From the NCBI GenBank assembly GCA_036365455.1, contig JAWQUS010000001.1:21989001-22053000 (forward strand): a DNA stretch of 64,000 bases. Reading direction: 5' to 3'. Shown here piece by piece: positions 43,606 to 55,150 of the stretch. The translations under genes and the position numbers were made by a program. Under the pieces are notes generated by a model. It had not been told where the DNA came from. It did no database searches and saw only the letters and a program-made list of their open reading frames with translations. This DNA comes from Macrosoma leucophasiata (lineage: Eukaryota > Arthropoda > Insecta > Lepidoptera > Hedylidae). Numbering within the stretch: the stretch's first letter is position 1; each line of letters starts with the position of its first letter.

Positions 43606-43772
43606 CATCAGAATCAGAATCAGAATCAGAAACTCATTTTTTCATATAGGGTGACAGGCACCTCTTAAGACACGTCAAAAACAAACAAAATAAATTAAAG
43701 TCAATAACAATTGTTAAACATGTCAAACAAGATAAAAAATATATGTAAAGTCAAGAATATCAATAAGATAAA
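43606..43772 (-). mobile_element. LINE 3' fragment with (GAATCA)n tail, reverse copy
   Basis: Complement of 14757-14915: CAGAATCAGAATCAGAAACT followed by GGGTGACAGGCACCTCTTAA. Confidence 0.75.
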
Positions 43773-44008
43773 ACTAAATATACCTAATAGGCTAATGTAA
43801 AAAGTATATCAGTAGAATGTCTCATTTCCCCTTTACAAACTGATAACAAAGAGTAAAATGAAAAGAAAAACAGTCATTCTTTGTCATCGTATGTCAAGTC
43901 GATATTCAAGATTAAAGTAGGTAAATTTATTTATTTATTAGCACATACCTACTTAAATTTATCATACCAATGCGACAGGTAAGAATTTTATTACAATTAC
44001 CTATATAA

Positions 44009-44175
44009 TAACTAGCTGTTGCCCGCGCCTTCGCCCGCGTGGATGTCGTTTTATAAATAACCAAGTAGCCTATGTTCTTTCTCAAAGTTCATTCAAATCG
44101 ATTCAATCGTTTGGACGTGAAAGGTTACAGACAGACAGACAGAGTTACTTTTTGTAACTTCGCATTTAGAATATT
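44009..44175 (-). repeat. Dispersed repeat beginning ACTAGCTGTTGCCCG
   Basis: ACTAGCTGTTGCCCGCGCCT, AAATCGATTCAATCGTTTGG, GACAGACAGACAGAG. Same terminal type as 6051-6320. Confidence 0.55.
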
Positions 44176-44611
44176 ATGTAGGGATGTACCTATTAACCAT
44201 GACAGCATACAACACTATATAAAAATTATCATTAAAATGCGAACTAAATTAATTAAAAATCATAGGTACATTATATTATTATCTCTGATTCATTCTATAC
44301 CTAATAACTAATACATAATTTGCAATGATTGCGAATTCATTCAAAAAACGTAATTATAAATAAATATACCTCTTTAGCTTCGAGGTTGAGGGTGCGCATT
44401 GTGCGCAATGTGCGCGCGCAGTGCCCGCGTGTGAGGCGCCTCCTTTAGTAGGTTTGTAAGTATTATATATTAGTCTATGGGTTTGTACGCGCGCACCATT
44501 ATAAACCTAATGTTACGCAGACTTATGAGTGCTTATGAATTCACGGTTACTAAGTGTAGCCGGTTCAATTGTCTGTAAAAATTTTACTTTCAGCAACAAA
44601 AATACCTAGCA

Positions 44612-44705
44612 CCTATGGTAGGTAATGTACCTATGGCCCCGTAACAACTACAACAGAAACAACTTAGGTCTCAGGGGTGACAACGCATCTGACGATACAC
44701 AGACT
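44612..44705 (+). repeat. Family-A internal fragment
   Basis: GGTAATGTACCTATGGCCCC through GACAACGCATCTGA. Confidence 0.5.
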
Positions 44706-45433
44706 GACAGGTTAAACATAGAATAAGTACCTACCCCACTAAGCCCCATTTTTACGTTGGAGTTTTTATAATATTTACTCGGTATACAGCAATATAAGCA
44801 GTGAATACAAATGTCAAAACCTGCCATCTAGCGGTGTTCTCTAATACTAGTTTAATATCAAGTCAATCAACAATGTACATCACTAGACTCTGCCTTCCTT
44901 CATTTCTAGCTGATTTGTACAATACACCAACAGATGTCGTTGAAAGGCAGACTGAGAATTAATGAATTGTGCGACAAAGATAGACTAGCAACTTGGAAGT
45001 GATGAGAGAGAGAAGCAATGCGCACTCACACTGACATGCTTCACCACTACATCGATAATTTCGTTACAGACACATAACAAGAAAAGAGAAGTTGTAAAAC
45101 AACAACTCTGTTCACTGCTTGCTTGCTTTTCTATCAGATGTAAAATGGACGGGCGGTCGTGTCGCTGCGCGCTCGCGAACTCCGCGTGTTCGTTGTAAAA
45201 TCGATGTTTATTTTGACGTGAATACGAATATTGTTTACGCGATTGTTCGACTTCTTCGGTGTTCGGTTGCCGAAGGAGATTGTGGTGTGCATTTGTGTTT
45301 TTAAGACGCTAGCGCTCACTTGCAGTGATTTTACTGATAGCTCACTCACCGGTGGGTGCGCGCGTGATTAACTACGAGTTCGGTTTTTCATAAAAAGGCG
45401 AATAGTCGTCTAGTGTGGGTGATTTTAAGTACC
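44706..45433 (+). promoter_or_regulatory. Presumed promoter and 5' leader of outspread-like gene
   Basis: No repeat or coding exon was seen here. Base composition shifts to CpG-rich around 45145-45370, just before the first coding exon, as expected for a 5' leader or core promoter. No TATA box was identified. The role is inferred from position. Confidence 0.35.
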
Positions 45434-45457
45434 ATGATGCTGTGCACGGTGACATAG
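45434..45457 (+). other. Upstream ORF in outspread leader
   Basis: ATGATG at 45434 opens a 7-codon frame ending in TAG (45455-45457), 32 nt before the main ATG at 45490. It is out of frame with the main ORF. If the transcript starts upstream of 45434, it could lower initiation at the main start. Confidence 0.4.
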
Positions 45458-45489
45458 TGACGTTGAAACTATCCCTGACCTCTGTCAAC

Positions 45490-45606
45490 ATGTCTGGGCG
45501 ATCGGATTGCAGGAAGTTTGCACCGAACATCTTCAACAAGAGCAAGTGCACTAATTGCTTCAGGCAGAAGGAAGAGCACAGTGCCGAAGCATTGGAGTCT
45601 AATCGG
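45490..45606 (+). CDS. osp: Outspread / M-RIP-like protein, first coding exon
   Basis: 39 codons from the first ATG in this frame, ending at donor GTAGGT (45607). The peptide contains [20 protein letters not shown] followed by [13 protein letters not shown]. This short cysteine-containing N-terminus is diagnostic of the outspread/myosin-phosphatase-Rho-interacting (M-RIP) family, whose next segment is a PH domain (actin- and myosin-phosphatase-associated). No PH-domain exon was recognised to the right, so the first intron probably exceeds 18 kb or the exon is not visible to me. The leader carries a short uORF. The gene name rests on family recall. Confidence 0.82.
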
Positions 45607-46850
45607 GTAGGTTATGTTTTTTGTACAGAACACGCACGATGTCTTTCTAATCAACGTACAGTGTACGACTATACGTGTGGGTGTGTTATTCTATAAAATG
45701 TGTATGTGTGTGTGTAGGCCGACTCCTCAGGTGTTGATATAACGGGCTACACACGGAGTCGTGTTGAAAAAAGTTACGAGTGATGTGGGTATTTCAAATG
45801 ATATTATTTACTTCTTAGAAATGATGTCTAATATAGTCAATAATGAATTATTCAAAATTAAAGTGTTCAAAACATTGTTGACTACACAAATACCTATAAA
45901 CTGTAAAAACCGGTGCCAAATACGCGTTAAAAATATGTACCTACCTATCCTACACAAAATGACGTCCTAAAGTTACCTACTTGTATGTTACCACTCAGCA
46001 GATACCTAAGTACCTATACACATTATTATTAATATGCATAGAACTTGTCTTTTACCTACCTCTAAATATTTAATAGCATTAGATACCTACGATTAGACAT
46101 TAGATAAATGTATGTACTAGATACTTACCTCTATGTAGCTACGCAATTACTGGCACAGTCCTCATCTTCATCAATGCATAGGTAGGTATTACCAGATGCC
46201 TCTGTCCATAGAGGTAGGTTATCTATGCCTCTGTTTATAGGTACCTTATTTATCTGTAAGTAGCTTACGCCATTAATCAAGCTTATCACTTAATTGCACC
46301 CCCAACGTGATCCTTTTCGTTCTAGCTAGCTGGATAAGTAGGAAGGTATGTACTATGTACCTATGTTCATTTTTTATAAAGCGAGCTAAACTTATTTTAA
46401 TTCAAAAAAACTAGGTAGGTAGGTACCTATTTATTACCTTCCTTTTAGGTTCGGAAGCTTAAAACTCTTAATTAAAAGCAACGGAAACGTAGACTTTAAA
46501 TTTCAATTTACGTGAGATAGGTACTAGGTATCCGTAAAATAGTTTTTACTATAAAGCAAAAATACAGTAGATTTTACTTGAAAATATAGGTACCTATTTA
46601 TTTCTTAGCAGGTATTTATTAACGACCCAAATAGGTATAATCCATTTTGTAGTGCTCATGATCCAACGCAGATGATACCTAAATCAGATAGGATCCTAAA
46701 TAAATATTACTTAAATAGGTGTATATATTAAAATAAGTAAGAACCTAGGTATTAGGCACTAGGTATCGGTAGGTATAAAACGTTGCGATATTTGTGTTGA
46801 AAACCTACCTACCTAATCAAATTTGTTAATTAATCGATAACACGCGATAA
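45607..46850 (+). other. TAGGTA/TACCTA-rich intron start
   Basis: Presumed first intron of the outspread-like gene. No gene or known repeat was seen, but the hexamers TAGGTA/TACCTA and the palindrome TAGGTACCTA recur dozens of times, densest from about 45880. Confidence 0.55.
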
Positions 46851-46934
46851 TGACGAAGATTATCTGATTGCAATGTCGAAAATGAGCAGAATTATGATGT
46901 AAGTCTCGCTATCTATTTTCTGTTTTACATATCT

Positions 46935-47122
46935 ACGAGTAATATATAAAATTCTCGTGTCACAGTTTTCGTTGCCATACTCCTCCGAAACGGCTGGACA
47001 GATTCTCATAAAATTTTGTGAGCATATTGGGTAGGTCTGAGAATCGGCCAACATCTATTTTTCATAACATTTTTGGACGTTTTTTTTTTATTTTCTATTT
47101 TCTGAGCCGGGACAGCTAGTTT
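46935..47122 (+). repeat. Dispersed repeat ending GGGACAGCTAGT
   Basis: ATACTCCTCCGAAACGGCTG, GGGTAGGTCTGAGAATCGGC, CCGGGACAGCTAG. A partial relative is at 29530-29700 (ATACTCCTCCGCAGCGGC). Confidence 0.6.
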
Positions 47123-47142
47123 TTTTTATAAAATGCCTAACT

Positions 47143-47430
47143 ACAAAATAGTTGACTTAGTAAGTGGTAGCAGGCCACTGTTACTACGCTGGAGTCCAGG
47201 GTTCGATTGCTGGGTCGAGGGTTATCAGAGATAATGGTGTAAAATCCACTACTGGTTCTATTGGGATTTATCCATTTCTGGAAGTTTCCCAGTACCCCGG
47301 ATTTTGGTAATGTGCCCGGAGATGTCAACAGGCTTGCCACCTGTTACATCGGCCAAAACGTAACGCGCGAGACGTGGACGTTTGCATGTATGCTTGAATG
47401 CATACAGTTACTTCTGTGACAGGCGTGATG
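47143..47430 (+). mobile_element. Family-B tRNA-related SINE copy
   Basis: GTGGTAGCAGGCCACTGTTA, GGGTTCGATTGCTGGG, then the shared body ending near GACAGGCGTGATGTTAC. Confidence 0.75.
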
Positions 47431-48660
47431 TTACTTACGTTTTTTTTTTTTAATTTGCCGCTATTTTGGATAATTGCAATAGGTAATTGATAAGCAAATA
47501 ATATGTACTTATTTGTTTTTTTTTCTTTTTCACAAATCAGCTGAAATGTGAAGGCTATTATAGGTTAAGCAACTCCGCATTACCCGCTTTTAGTCGCCTA
47601 AGTTTTTTTAAATTCTTATATTTGACATGGAAGTTTTGACAATTTTCAATTTTTGACATACCTACCTAATCGTATTTCTCCGGTACAATATAAATGTGTT
47701 TTACCTCAAGACTTACGACGTTGAAAGAAACAAGACCACCTACCTAGAGTAGGTTCCCCAGTTCTGAGGGTTCACTCATCATGAATATATTGGTAGGTTC
47801 AGATTCAGGTACTTCCAGTTTGCCATTTATATGACATATTTTTTTATGGCATGAACAAATTTAAATCTCGTTTTCATTCGTTTTTAACTAACGAACAAGC
47901 TATCATAGTAAAGAATTTAAAATAGACGAACATTATATTTTTTAATTCAGGCAAAGGTCATTTGCCATAATGTTATTCATCCTAATGCGAGGTTATCGAT
48001 ACCATCGTCCTAATCTATTGTTAGGGACACAACCGAAGGTTGTTGAGGTACCTTCTAAGGCATTTTGTATGTTAATCAACTTAATTCTATTAGTTACGTT
48101 GTGAGTACAGCCTTTATTATTTACTTAGAGATAGGTACAGTCTAGTCAAGGCAACAGTTGTAATAAAAGCTTTGATAAGTACCTATGTGTATAATATTGT
48201 TGGCGTGTATACGTTTAATTTCCCACCTATATTTTTTTATTTCTTTATGTACACATGCATTTAGAAGAAAAGCCAAATTGGGAAATGTAAACTTCGTACA
48301 AAGAAAATGTTACCTGTTACGTTGATGTTAGACTCACGGGCCGGTCCACAACACAGTCACGTACCGACATTTTTTGTACTTAGGTTGATGTGTCATCACA
48401 TGAACCGATCTATAATAGTAATTTTAAATTATGGATATCTGTAAAAAAAGAATTCAATGCAGATGCGTTGTAAAGCTGATGAGATAAGACATGTTTCCCC
48501 TGCGACTATGGTTGCCAACTCTTTTTAGACCAAATACCTTTAAGGAGTATTTACAAGTATCTGTTAGTAGATTCAGTACCCATAAACTTAATATATTAGA
48601 TAGAAAATTTATTAAAAAATACAGGTGTATGTATTTAATATGTATACCTATTATTACCTA
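47431..48660. other. No recognised feature
   Basis: AT-rich, some further TAGGTA motifs. Presumed outspread intron. Confidence 0.45.
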
Positions 48661-48670
48661 TAGTGCCATA

Positions 48671-48982
48671 TATAGAGCAACACGGGCCACCGGCCGCGGC
48701 GGACCGGAGGGGAGTAGCCATATGCAAGCTTTCCCCTCTGTCAAAGTAGGTACAAGTCGCCTAGAGTTTAAATGTAGGTATGCGTGAAATTGTTAAAAAT
48801 ACATAATTTTGTTTAAGTCAAGGTGTGAGTTTCGTAGTAATAGACGATTTTTGTAGTGTGTGTGTGTGTGTCACACGCATTTCCTCCCGCCAAAATGACA
48901 GACTGTTTTGCATTGGTAATAAACGCTATGGCTACTCCCCTCCGGTCCTGCCGCGGCGGCCGGTGGCCCGCGTTGCTCTATA
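48671..48982. mobile_element. hAT-like MITE, GC-rich TIRs (copy 2)
   Basis: Same inverted GC-rich ends as 5513-5796 (TATAGAGCAACACGGGCC at the left, complement at the right). It contains a GT microsatellite at about 48854-48870. The flanks GTGCCATA / GTACCATT agree at 6 of 8 positions, consistent with an old 8-bp duplication. Confidence 0.75.
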
Positions 48983-49019
48983 GTACCATTGCATTCAGAA
49001 ATATTCAGATATATTCTTC

Positions 49020-49360
49020 ACTGGTGATAGAGTACTAGCGTAGGGACTCGAGGGCGTCATCACCATCGCTTTACCTTATCTATCTGCCGCCAAAAGGTAG
49101 TGTTCAACACCATCGTAGGTATACCGGTTACCTAATATACTTGCCGCTAAATGGTAGTGTTCAACACTATCGTGTTCCGGTCAGGTGGTAATGTACGGCC
49201 CTGTAATTTCCGGCACAGAGGCATAAGACCTTAGGCCTCAGGAGTGGTAACGCATCTGCATTTTGACCTTGGTCTTTGTGTGGGTGTCTATAGGCTGCAG
49301 TCATCACCTAACATCAATGTGAACTGCATGCTTGTTTACTTCCATTACATTAAAAAAAAA
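49020..49360 (+). repeat. Family-A copy, compound 5' end
   Basis: Two successive family-A 5' segments (49020-49130 diverged, then a fresh CTAATATACTTGCCGCTAAA from 49133) run into one 3' part and A9 tail. Looks like insertion of one copy into another or a chimeric insertion. Confidence 0.7.
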
Positions 49361-49709
49361 GTGGTAATGTTTGGCCCCGTAATAACATAACACAGGCAAC
49401 AACTGAGGCCTCAGGGATGCACGCATCTGCATTTATGATCTCTGGTTGTTTTGTAGATGTCTGTAGGCTGCAGTCATCACTTAACATTCATTTGAACTGC
49501 GTGCTTGTTTACCACTTCCATTACATTAAAAAAAAAGTGGTAATGTTTGGCCCCGTAATAACATAACACAGGCAACAACTGAGGCCTCAGGGATGCACGC
49601 ATCTGCATTTATGATCTCTGGTTGTTTTGTAGATGTCTGTAGGCTGCAGTCATCACTTAACATTCATTTGAACTGCGTGCCTGTTTGCTGCCTTCATTAC
49701 ATAAAAAAT
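49361..49709 (+). repeat. Tandem duplication of a 176-bp family-A variant
   Basis: Units at 49361-49536 and 49537-49709 are identical for about 150 bp (GTGGTAATGTTTGGCCCCGT...), differing only near the tail. Each ends in TTACAT plus A-run. Confidence 0.8.
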
Positions 49710-49732
49710 GTTATTTAATTTTTTTTTAAGAA

Positions 49733-49915
49733 AAATGGAAAGAGAAATTTTACTTCAGGCGAGACTCGAACTCGCGGCCTACTGGGAATCTAGTCCAGCA
49801 GGCCGGTAGGCCGCGAGTTCGAGTCTCGCCTGAATTCAAAACATTTTTCTTTCCATTTTTCTTTAAAAAAAAAAAAATATATTTCACAAGCATGTGTTAA
49901 TGCGAAATAATATAA
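49733..49915. repeat. Foldback of two family-D 3' halves
   Basis: A reverse unit (49750-49799) meets a forward unit (49800-49836) head to head, both truncated. Arms include AAAGAAAAATGGAAAG and its complement. The forward tail TTTCACAAGCATGTGTTAAT follows. Confidence 0.65.
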
Positions 49916-50299
49916 AACAATGTTATTTAAAACTATGATAAGGTAGTAAGGTTGGCAACCCTGCCCGTGACAGTGACGCCGGGGCCATATAAGGTGGTGG
50001 TAATTAGGTATGCAGTAAGAAATATAATAACATAACTTTGTCACCATACAACTCGTTTCGCCTAGTGATCGCATCGAGTTATTTATGAACGTTTCGCGGT
50101 AAACGAAACGGGGGCATGCATCATCGCTGAATAACAGAAATTTCGTAATACATTACACAATTGTCGGCAAACATCTCCCAAATCATCGTTCTGAAAAAAT
50201 ACTGCAGCTCTGTTTTATGTTGCTTGCAAATCACAAAAGTGAGTATGATTTGCATTACTCATTGCATCGTATTGCAATAATCATGCGTACCCATGGTAA

Positions 50300-50410
50300 C
50301 CACAACAAGGAAACCGGCGAATCGTGGGTGTTTGCATGTAACCTTAATGCATGGCATGCATTTACCTCTGCCTACCCTTTGGGGGAAGGTAGGCGTGAAG
50401 TAACGTTGAC
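50300..50410 (+). repeat. Family-B SINE 3' fragment
   Basis: AAACCGGCGAATCGTGGGTG through TACCTCTGCCTACCC and AGGCGTGAAGTAACG. Confidence 0.6.
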
Positions 50411-51704
50411 GATCTATTGCTGAACCATCCATTACAAGCTTTAAAAGCTTAAAAATTCGTAATGCCGTAATTTTTTCTCGTTCGTTACTGTAACTTCTAA
50501 CTACTGTTAACTGTATTTAATGTACATATCTAAGTAGGCACAGTCCGCTAGCATCGCTCACATTGCTATATCAATCAAATATAGTTTTTTTTAAGGACCT
50601 AACAAGGCGCCCATGAGGTCAAACGTCCAGATTCCTGATAGTACCTACTAATATCTGCACGCGAGTTTGTCCTCTTCGATATCATCTATCAGTGTCGTGA
50701 TAGAAAGTAGGTACCTATCTGTTTAGTCTTCCTAGCCTTCTTGAGTAACAATTATCCAAATATCAAATCATACTTTTCATATTTGAGAAAAAAGGTACAT
50801 ACTTAATTAGGAATAAAGAAAATTGGTGTTTGTTCGTCAGAAACTCTAGCTATAAAAAAGTTAGGACCTGAACTGGTAATAAAAATAGTCCCGTTTTATT
50901 TCCAAAATAAAATTATGATAATACCTATTATAAAAACCATTTCAACCGTAAAAAGGGAACCACGGCACCAACATTACACCGTGGTAAAAAGGTCACAAAT
51001 ATTCATATCCCAATTTGGCGTTGGTCAGCAACCGTTTCCTTATAACGACCGTGACCAGTTCTTCAACAGACAACGGTGATTGTCCAGCAAAAAGCACTTG
51101 GAACATCTTCCTGATACCGTTGCGCGGGCGCAGCAGGATGCGATCCGTCCTCGACTCTATGTGTGTCTATTGCTCGCCTAATACGGTGTTTTATGTCTTA
51201 AACGTCTCATACAACACGGACAGGATTTGCTTTAAATACAACTTGTAATATGGAAGTTTGTAAGGACCGAGATGTTTACCGTTCCATACTATCTGCCCAC
51301 CCCGTGAAGGATTTGGCATGTACATACAACTTGTCATCTTCATCATCAGATTAATGCTAATTTTGAAATAACTAGGTATTTTTTTTAAGGTAAGGAACGT
51401 TTTAAAGTCATCAAATCAATTTTATGGCTTAAATATCTGTCTTCAACAAAGTTGTTTAGTGATATGTCGATATTACCAACGGGACATTTGGAATTGATCA
51501 ATCAATAGGAATCCATTAGTTACGTAAAATGAGTTGTGCAGTTATATAGTTACAATTCAATTGAGGGTAATTATTTTAACCATTAAGTGGACGATTGTTT
51601 GGAGCGTATGGCAGAATAAATATCTTTGATTATTTTATATAATCCTATTAATATTGTGATTAATATTTGATAATAATATGTCTATTGAAATCAGCGAATT
51701 TCAA
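50411..51704. other. No recognised feature
   Basis: AT-rich. ORF 51015-51248 has no known motif. Confidence 0.45.
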
Positions 51705-51824
51705 CTACAATGGCAACCCTTGATACGTCCCACTGCTGGGCACGAGACTCTCCTCTTTTTGGGGGGAGGGCTGGAGCTTACTCACCACGCTGCTCCAATG
51801 AGATACGGGTTAGTGGCCACGGGT
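51705..51824 (-). mobile_element. 5S rRNA-derived SINE, 3' fragment
   Basis: Only the 3' part is present (ACGTCCCACTGCTGGGCACG, CACGCTGCTCCAATG). It abuts a reverse family-B SINE at 51825. Confidence 0.65.
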
Positions 51825-52035
51825 TACGTTACTTTACGTTTTGGCCCATGTAACAAGTGGCGAGCCTGTTGACAAATCCGGGCACATTACCAAACTCCGA
51901 GGTAATGGGAAACTTCCAGAAAATGGAAAAATCCCAATGGAACCAGAGGTAAAGGATTTTACACCGATATCCTCAACCCGGTAATCGAACCGAGGACCCC
52001 AGTGTAGTTGTAATGGCCTGCTACTACTAGATAAC
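51825..52035 (-). mobile_element. Family-B tRNA-related SINE, reverse, 3'-truncated
   Basis: Reverse head (TAATCGAACCGAGGACCCC, GGCCTGCTACTACTA) and body; joins a 5S-SINE fragment at its left end. Confidence 0.72.
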
Positions 52036-52417
52036 TGAATTAGTTCATTTAAAAAATACTTAATTACTAAACACTGTAAAGTTGACATAGATCCTTGAAA
52101 TGACAGTCTGCTTTGTTTTTGTTGCTTATTTTTAATATTCGTCTCAATAAAGGTTGCAGGGGCAATTTATCTCGAAGCCTATAAAAAAGGTAAAACTTAA
52201 AACGATTCGTTGATTGACTCCTCGGACGATGAGATTTACAAGGCGCCGGTTTCTAGTAAAAAAGTAAACAGGACCGCAGTATATGGCGACACGATAATGT
52301 AATAGGAGATAAGATCATAAAAGAATTGAGATAGACATCAACTGGAAAGAACTTAGGCTGGGGTATTATTACAAATTATTTTGTTAGTAAGTAGTTAAGT
52401 AATTTAGTAGTAGTAAG

Positions 52418-52862
52418 TAGATTTACAGACTGCACTACGACTTTACTTTTTTACTGGTGTAAAGATCCAGTGACGGAGCTCGCGGGCGTAGGCACCACCG
52501 CATTACCTAATATTTATAGTACATAGTAACATTAATAGTACTTGCCGCTAAATGGTAGTGTTCAGTACTATCGTGTTCCGGCCAGGTGGTAATGTACGGC
52601 CATGTAATTTCCGGCACAGAGGCACAACACCTTAGGCCTCAGGAGTGGTAACGCATCTACATTTTGACCTTGGTCTCTGTGTGGGTGTCTATAGGCTGCA
52701 GTCATCACTTAACATCAATGTGAACTGCATGCTTGTTTGCCACTTCCTATTTCCATCCATTACATATAAAAGTATGCTTAGATCTGTCAGTACAGTATGG
52801 GTTTTGACAGTTCTAAGCGTACTTTGTTCTAAGTAAAGTCGTAGTGCGGTCTGTGAATCTCA
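52418..52862. mobile_element. Foldback MITE split by a family-A SINE
   Basis: The left arm (52418-52452, GCACTACGACTTTACTT) and right arm (about 52773-52862, AAGTAAAGTCGTAGTGC) are inverted copies. A family-A SINE sits between them (52453-52772). An intact relative lies at 52946-53087. Confidence 0.6.
52453..52772 (+). repeat. Family-A copy inside foldback MITE
   Basis: CTGGTGTAAAGATCCAGTG to CCATTACATATAAAAG, with a small internal insertion. Sits at the middle of the MITE 52418-52862. Confidence 0.78.
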
Positions 52863-52945
52863 CGCACTTCGACTACAGGACTCTATTGGAAAGATCGGAG
52901 TCAAAAGGCCTCGACTTGGTGGTTCCTCATGCCCGGAGTCTAAGG

Positions 52946-53087
52946 GCGAGATTCACAGACCGCACTACGACTTTACTTTCAAGCAAAGTACGCTTCGCAC
53001 TGTCAAATCCCATACTGGACCAACAGTTCTAAGCATACTTTGCTCAAAGTAAAGTCGTAGTGCGGTCTATAAATCTCGCCTTAAGAC
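52946..53087. mobile_element. Foldback MITE, intact copy
   Basis: About 140 bp. The arms GGCGAGATTCACAGACCGC and the complement ending TATAAATCTCGCC pair over about 50 bp around ATCCCATACTGG. Same family as the split copy at 52418-52862. Confidence 0.65.
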
Positions 53088-54127
53088 TAGATAGTGGCCC
53101 GGCGAACTAAGACGATGCTTGCGGTAATTCCCGCTAATTAGACTCGAGTAGGCTGGGGTCCGGCTTAAAAACCTCTAGGTATATGGCTAGTCCAATTCTA
53201 ATGCTGACTATTGTTGTGTTAATAGGACCCTAAGTGATACTAATATGTAAAAGCGTGACGTTACATTTTATTAAATTTTGTCCAGAATGACTCGAGCTTT
53301 TCTAGAAATAGAATGACGCGAGCGCCTACGACGGTGTAAGCAAATATGATACCTTACATTTATTTGTACTTGGCCCCATTTTCGTTTTATTTTATTTGCA
53401 ATGTCGCATGCCAGGGCTGTCGCTAACACTATGTACAAATTCTAATTAGCACATTTAGCGGTGAGCCTGTTTCTTGGCAAAAAAATACGGCAAATATAAT
53501 TCGTGGAATGTTTTTACGATCAAGTCAACGTTAGTTGTTCTCAAATTCGAGATTTGAATTTAATGTTTACCATTCTTTTCAAACTAAGAAATCATCTCGT
53601 GAGTCCCTTTATAATTTTCGATCAACTATCATTCTTAGCGATCAAATGTTATTTTTTGGAAACAAGTAAAATATATTTTTGCTGAAAGTGGGTTAGGTAG
53701 GTAGCTCAAGCAGCAGTGATCTCATCGTGCAAAAGCAAATCTTCAACATTGCATCAATTTCAGATAAAAATTCACCAAAATTATGTGTTGTGTGTTATCT
53801 TTATAGAGATAATTTACAACGAGTTCAAAATACTGATACAAAGATCTCTAAACGGTACAGGATGTTACAGAATGTTACAATCATATTTCGATGTAATTTT
53901 ACTTGAAATATAAACAATACACTTCGCCTTTGTTTATAATTTCTGATCAAGCCAAAAATCAGGTCATTGAAATGTAATTATAAAATGTAACTGTAATAAA
54001 TTCAATCTCAAAATAGTCCGCATTGGAAGTCGCATGTATAAATGTGTCGAATATCAAGTTAAACGTAAAATCCATGAATCTTTCAAAGAAAAGACATCCG
54101 TTGAAGAGTAATGCACACATATGTACC
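53088..54127. other. No recognised feature
   Basis: AT-rich; three short ORFs without motifs. Confidence 0.45.
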
Positions 54128-54470
54128 TGTTTTATATTATTTCGCATTAACACATGCTTGTGAAATATATTTTATATTAAAGAAAAATTTGACTTCAGGC
54201 GAGACTCGAACTCGCGGCCTACTGGGAATCTAGTCCAGCCGCTCTTCCAATTGAGCTACTGAAGTCCTGCCCGATTTGTCAAATCTTTCCTTCACATTTA
54301 TTGCATTGCTTTATGGTAGCAGCAGCGCCATCTATTGCCAACTATGCTAGTTAGGCAACCGATATAATAGATAGCTCAATTGGAAGAGCGGCTGGACTAG
54401 ATTCCCAGTAGGCCGCGAGTTCGAGTCTCGCCTGAAGTCAAATTTTTCTTTCCATTTTTCTTTAATATAA
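54128..54470. repeat. Inverted pair of family-D tRNA-like units
   Basis: A reverse unit at 54192-54267 (perfect ACTTCAG/CTGAAGT acceptor) with its flanks, and a forward unit truncated at its 5' end from 54370. Outer tails match TTTCACAAGCATGTGTTAAT and TTTTTCTTTCCATTTTTC. Confidence 0.7.
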
Positions 54471-54960
54471 AACACATATGTACCTACCTAGAGATATACC
54501 AATATTTATAAGAGGCAGTAAACAACTAGCAGTTTTCCGCGGTTTCATCATTGCTAACGGGATCTCGATGAATAGGTGTGTAGCAAAAAAATTGCCGCCT
54601 ATTTTGCTAAGAGATAATTTGATTGGTGAAATATTTTTTAAAATGAGTCTATTCGTTACAAATATACATTTTCTTCTTATTATTAGTATAGCAGATATTA
54701 GAGTCTCACACACAAATCAAAGTGATTTCAATATTCATCAATATTGTCAACGAGTGTGTATTAATAACATATGCTTCAATTAATACATGTAGGTGTTTTA
54801 GTACCTGTACTAAAACTAGTCTTACATTAACTTCGATAATTAAGTCGTAATCTCAAATTGATAAGATATGGGTTAGTACATTATTACATACATTACAATT
54901 TCCTGTTTAAAAATGAATGCTCTCTAAGGCTTTCTTTAAAGTAACAAAATTTAAGTTATT
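54471..54960. other. No recognised feature
   Basis: A 101-aa plus ORF and an 83-aa minus ORF overlap here, neither with a known motif. Confidence 0.4.
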
Positions 54961-55150
54961 TGCTAATAGCCAATAGTCTAGTGGCAGGAGGCCATTGCTG
55001 CTACGCTGGGTTCCTCCCAGCCTGAGGAACACACCAGGAGGTGTGTTCCTCAGGCTGGGATGTACGTGCTATTTAAATTTCCTACTTTTCAAAAGTTTCC
55101 CAATGCCACTCTTCGAGGTTGCTAATTTGCCCGGAGCGGAAAAGTCAGTA
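54961..55150 (+). mobile_element. Family-B SINE fragment carrying a 20-bp perfect hairpin
   Basis: The head (TAGTCTAGTGGCAGGAGGCC) and part of the body (GCTAATTTGCCCGGAG) remain. Where the B-box region is expected there is a palindrome: arms 55016-55035 and 55040-55059, 4-nt loop. Confidence 0.6.

Noticed and set aside
45415..45489. Upstream extension of the outspread-like N-terminus
   Set aside because: The frame is open but begins only with GTG; family N-termini start close to the ATG at 45490.
54478..54783. 101-aa ORF as a gene
   Set aside because: No motif, AT-rich, overlaps an equally long antisense ORF.
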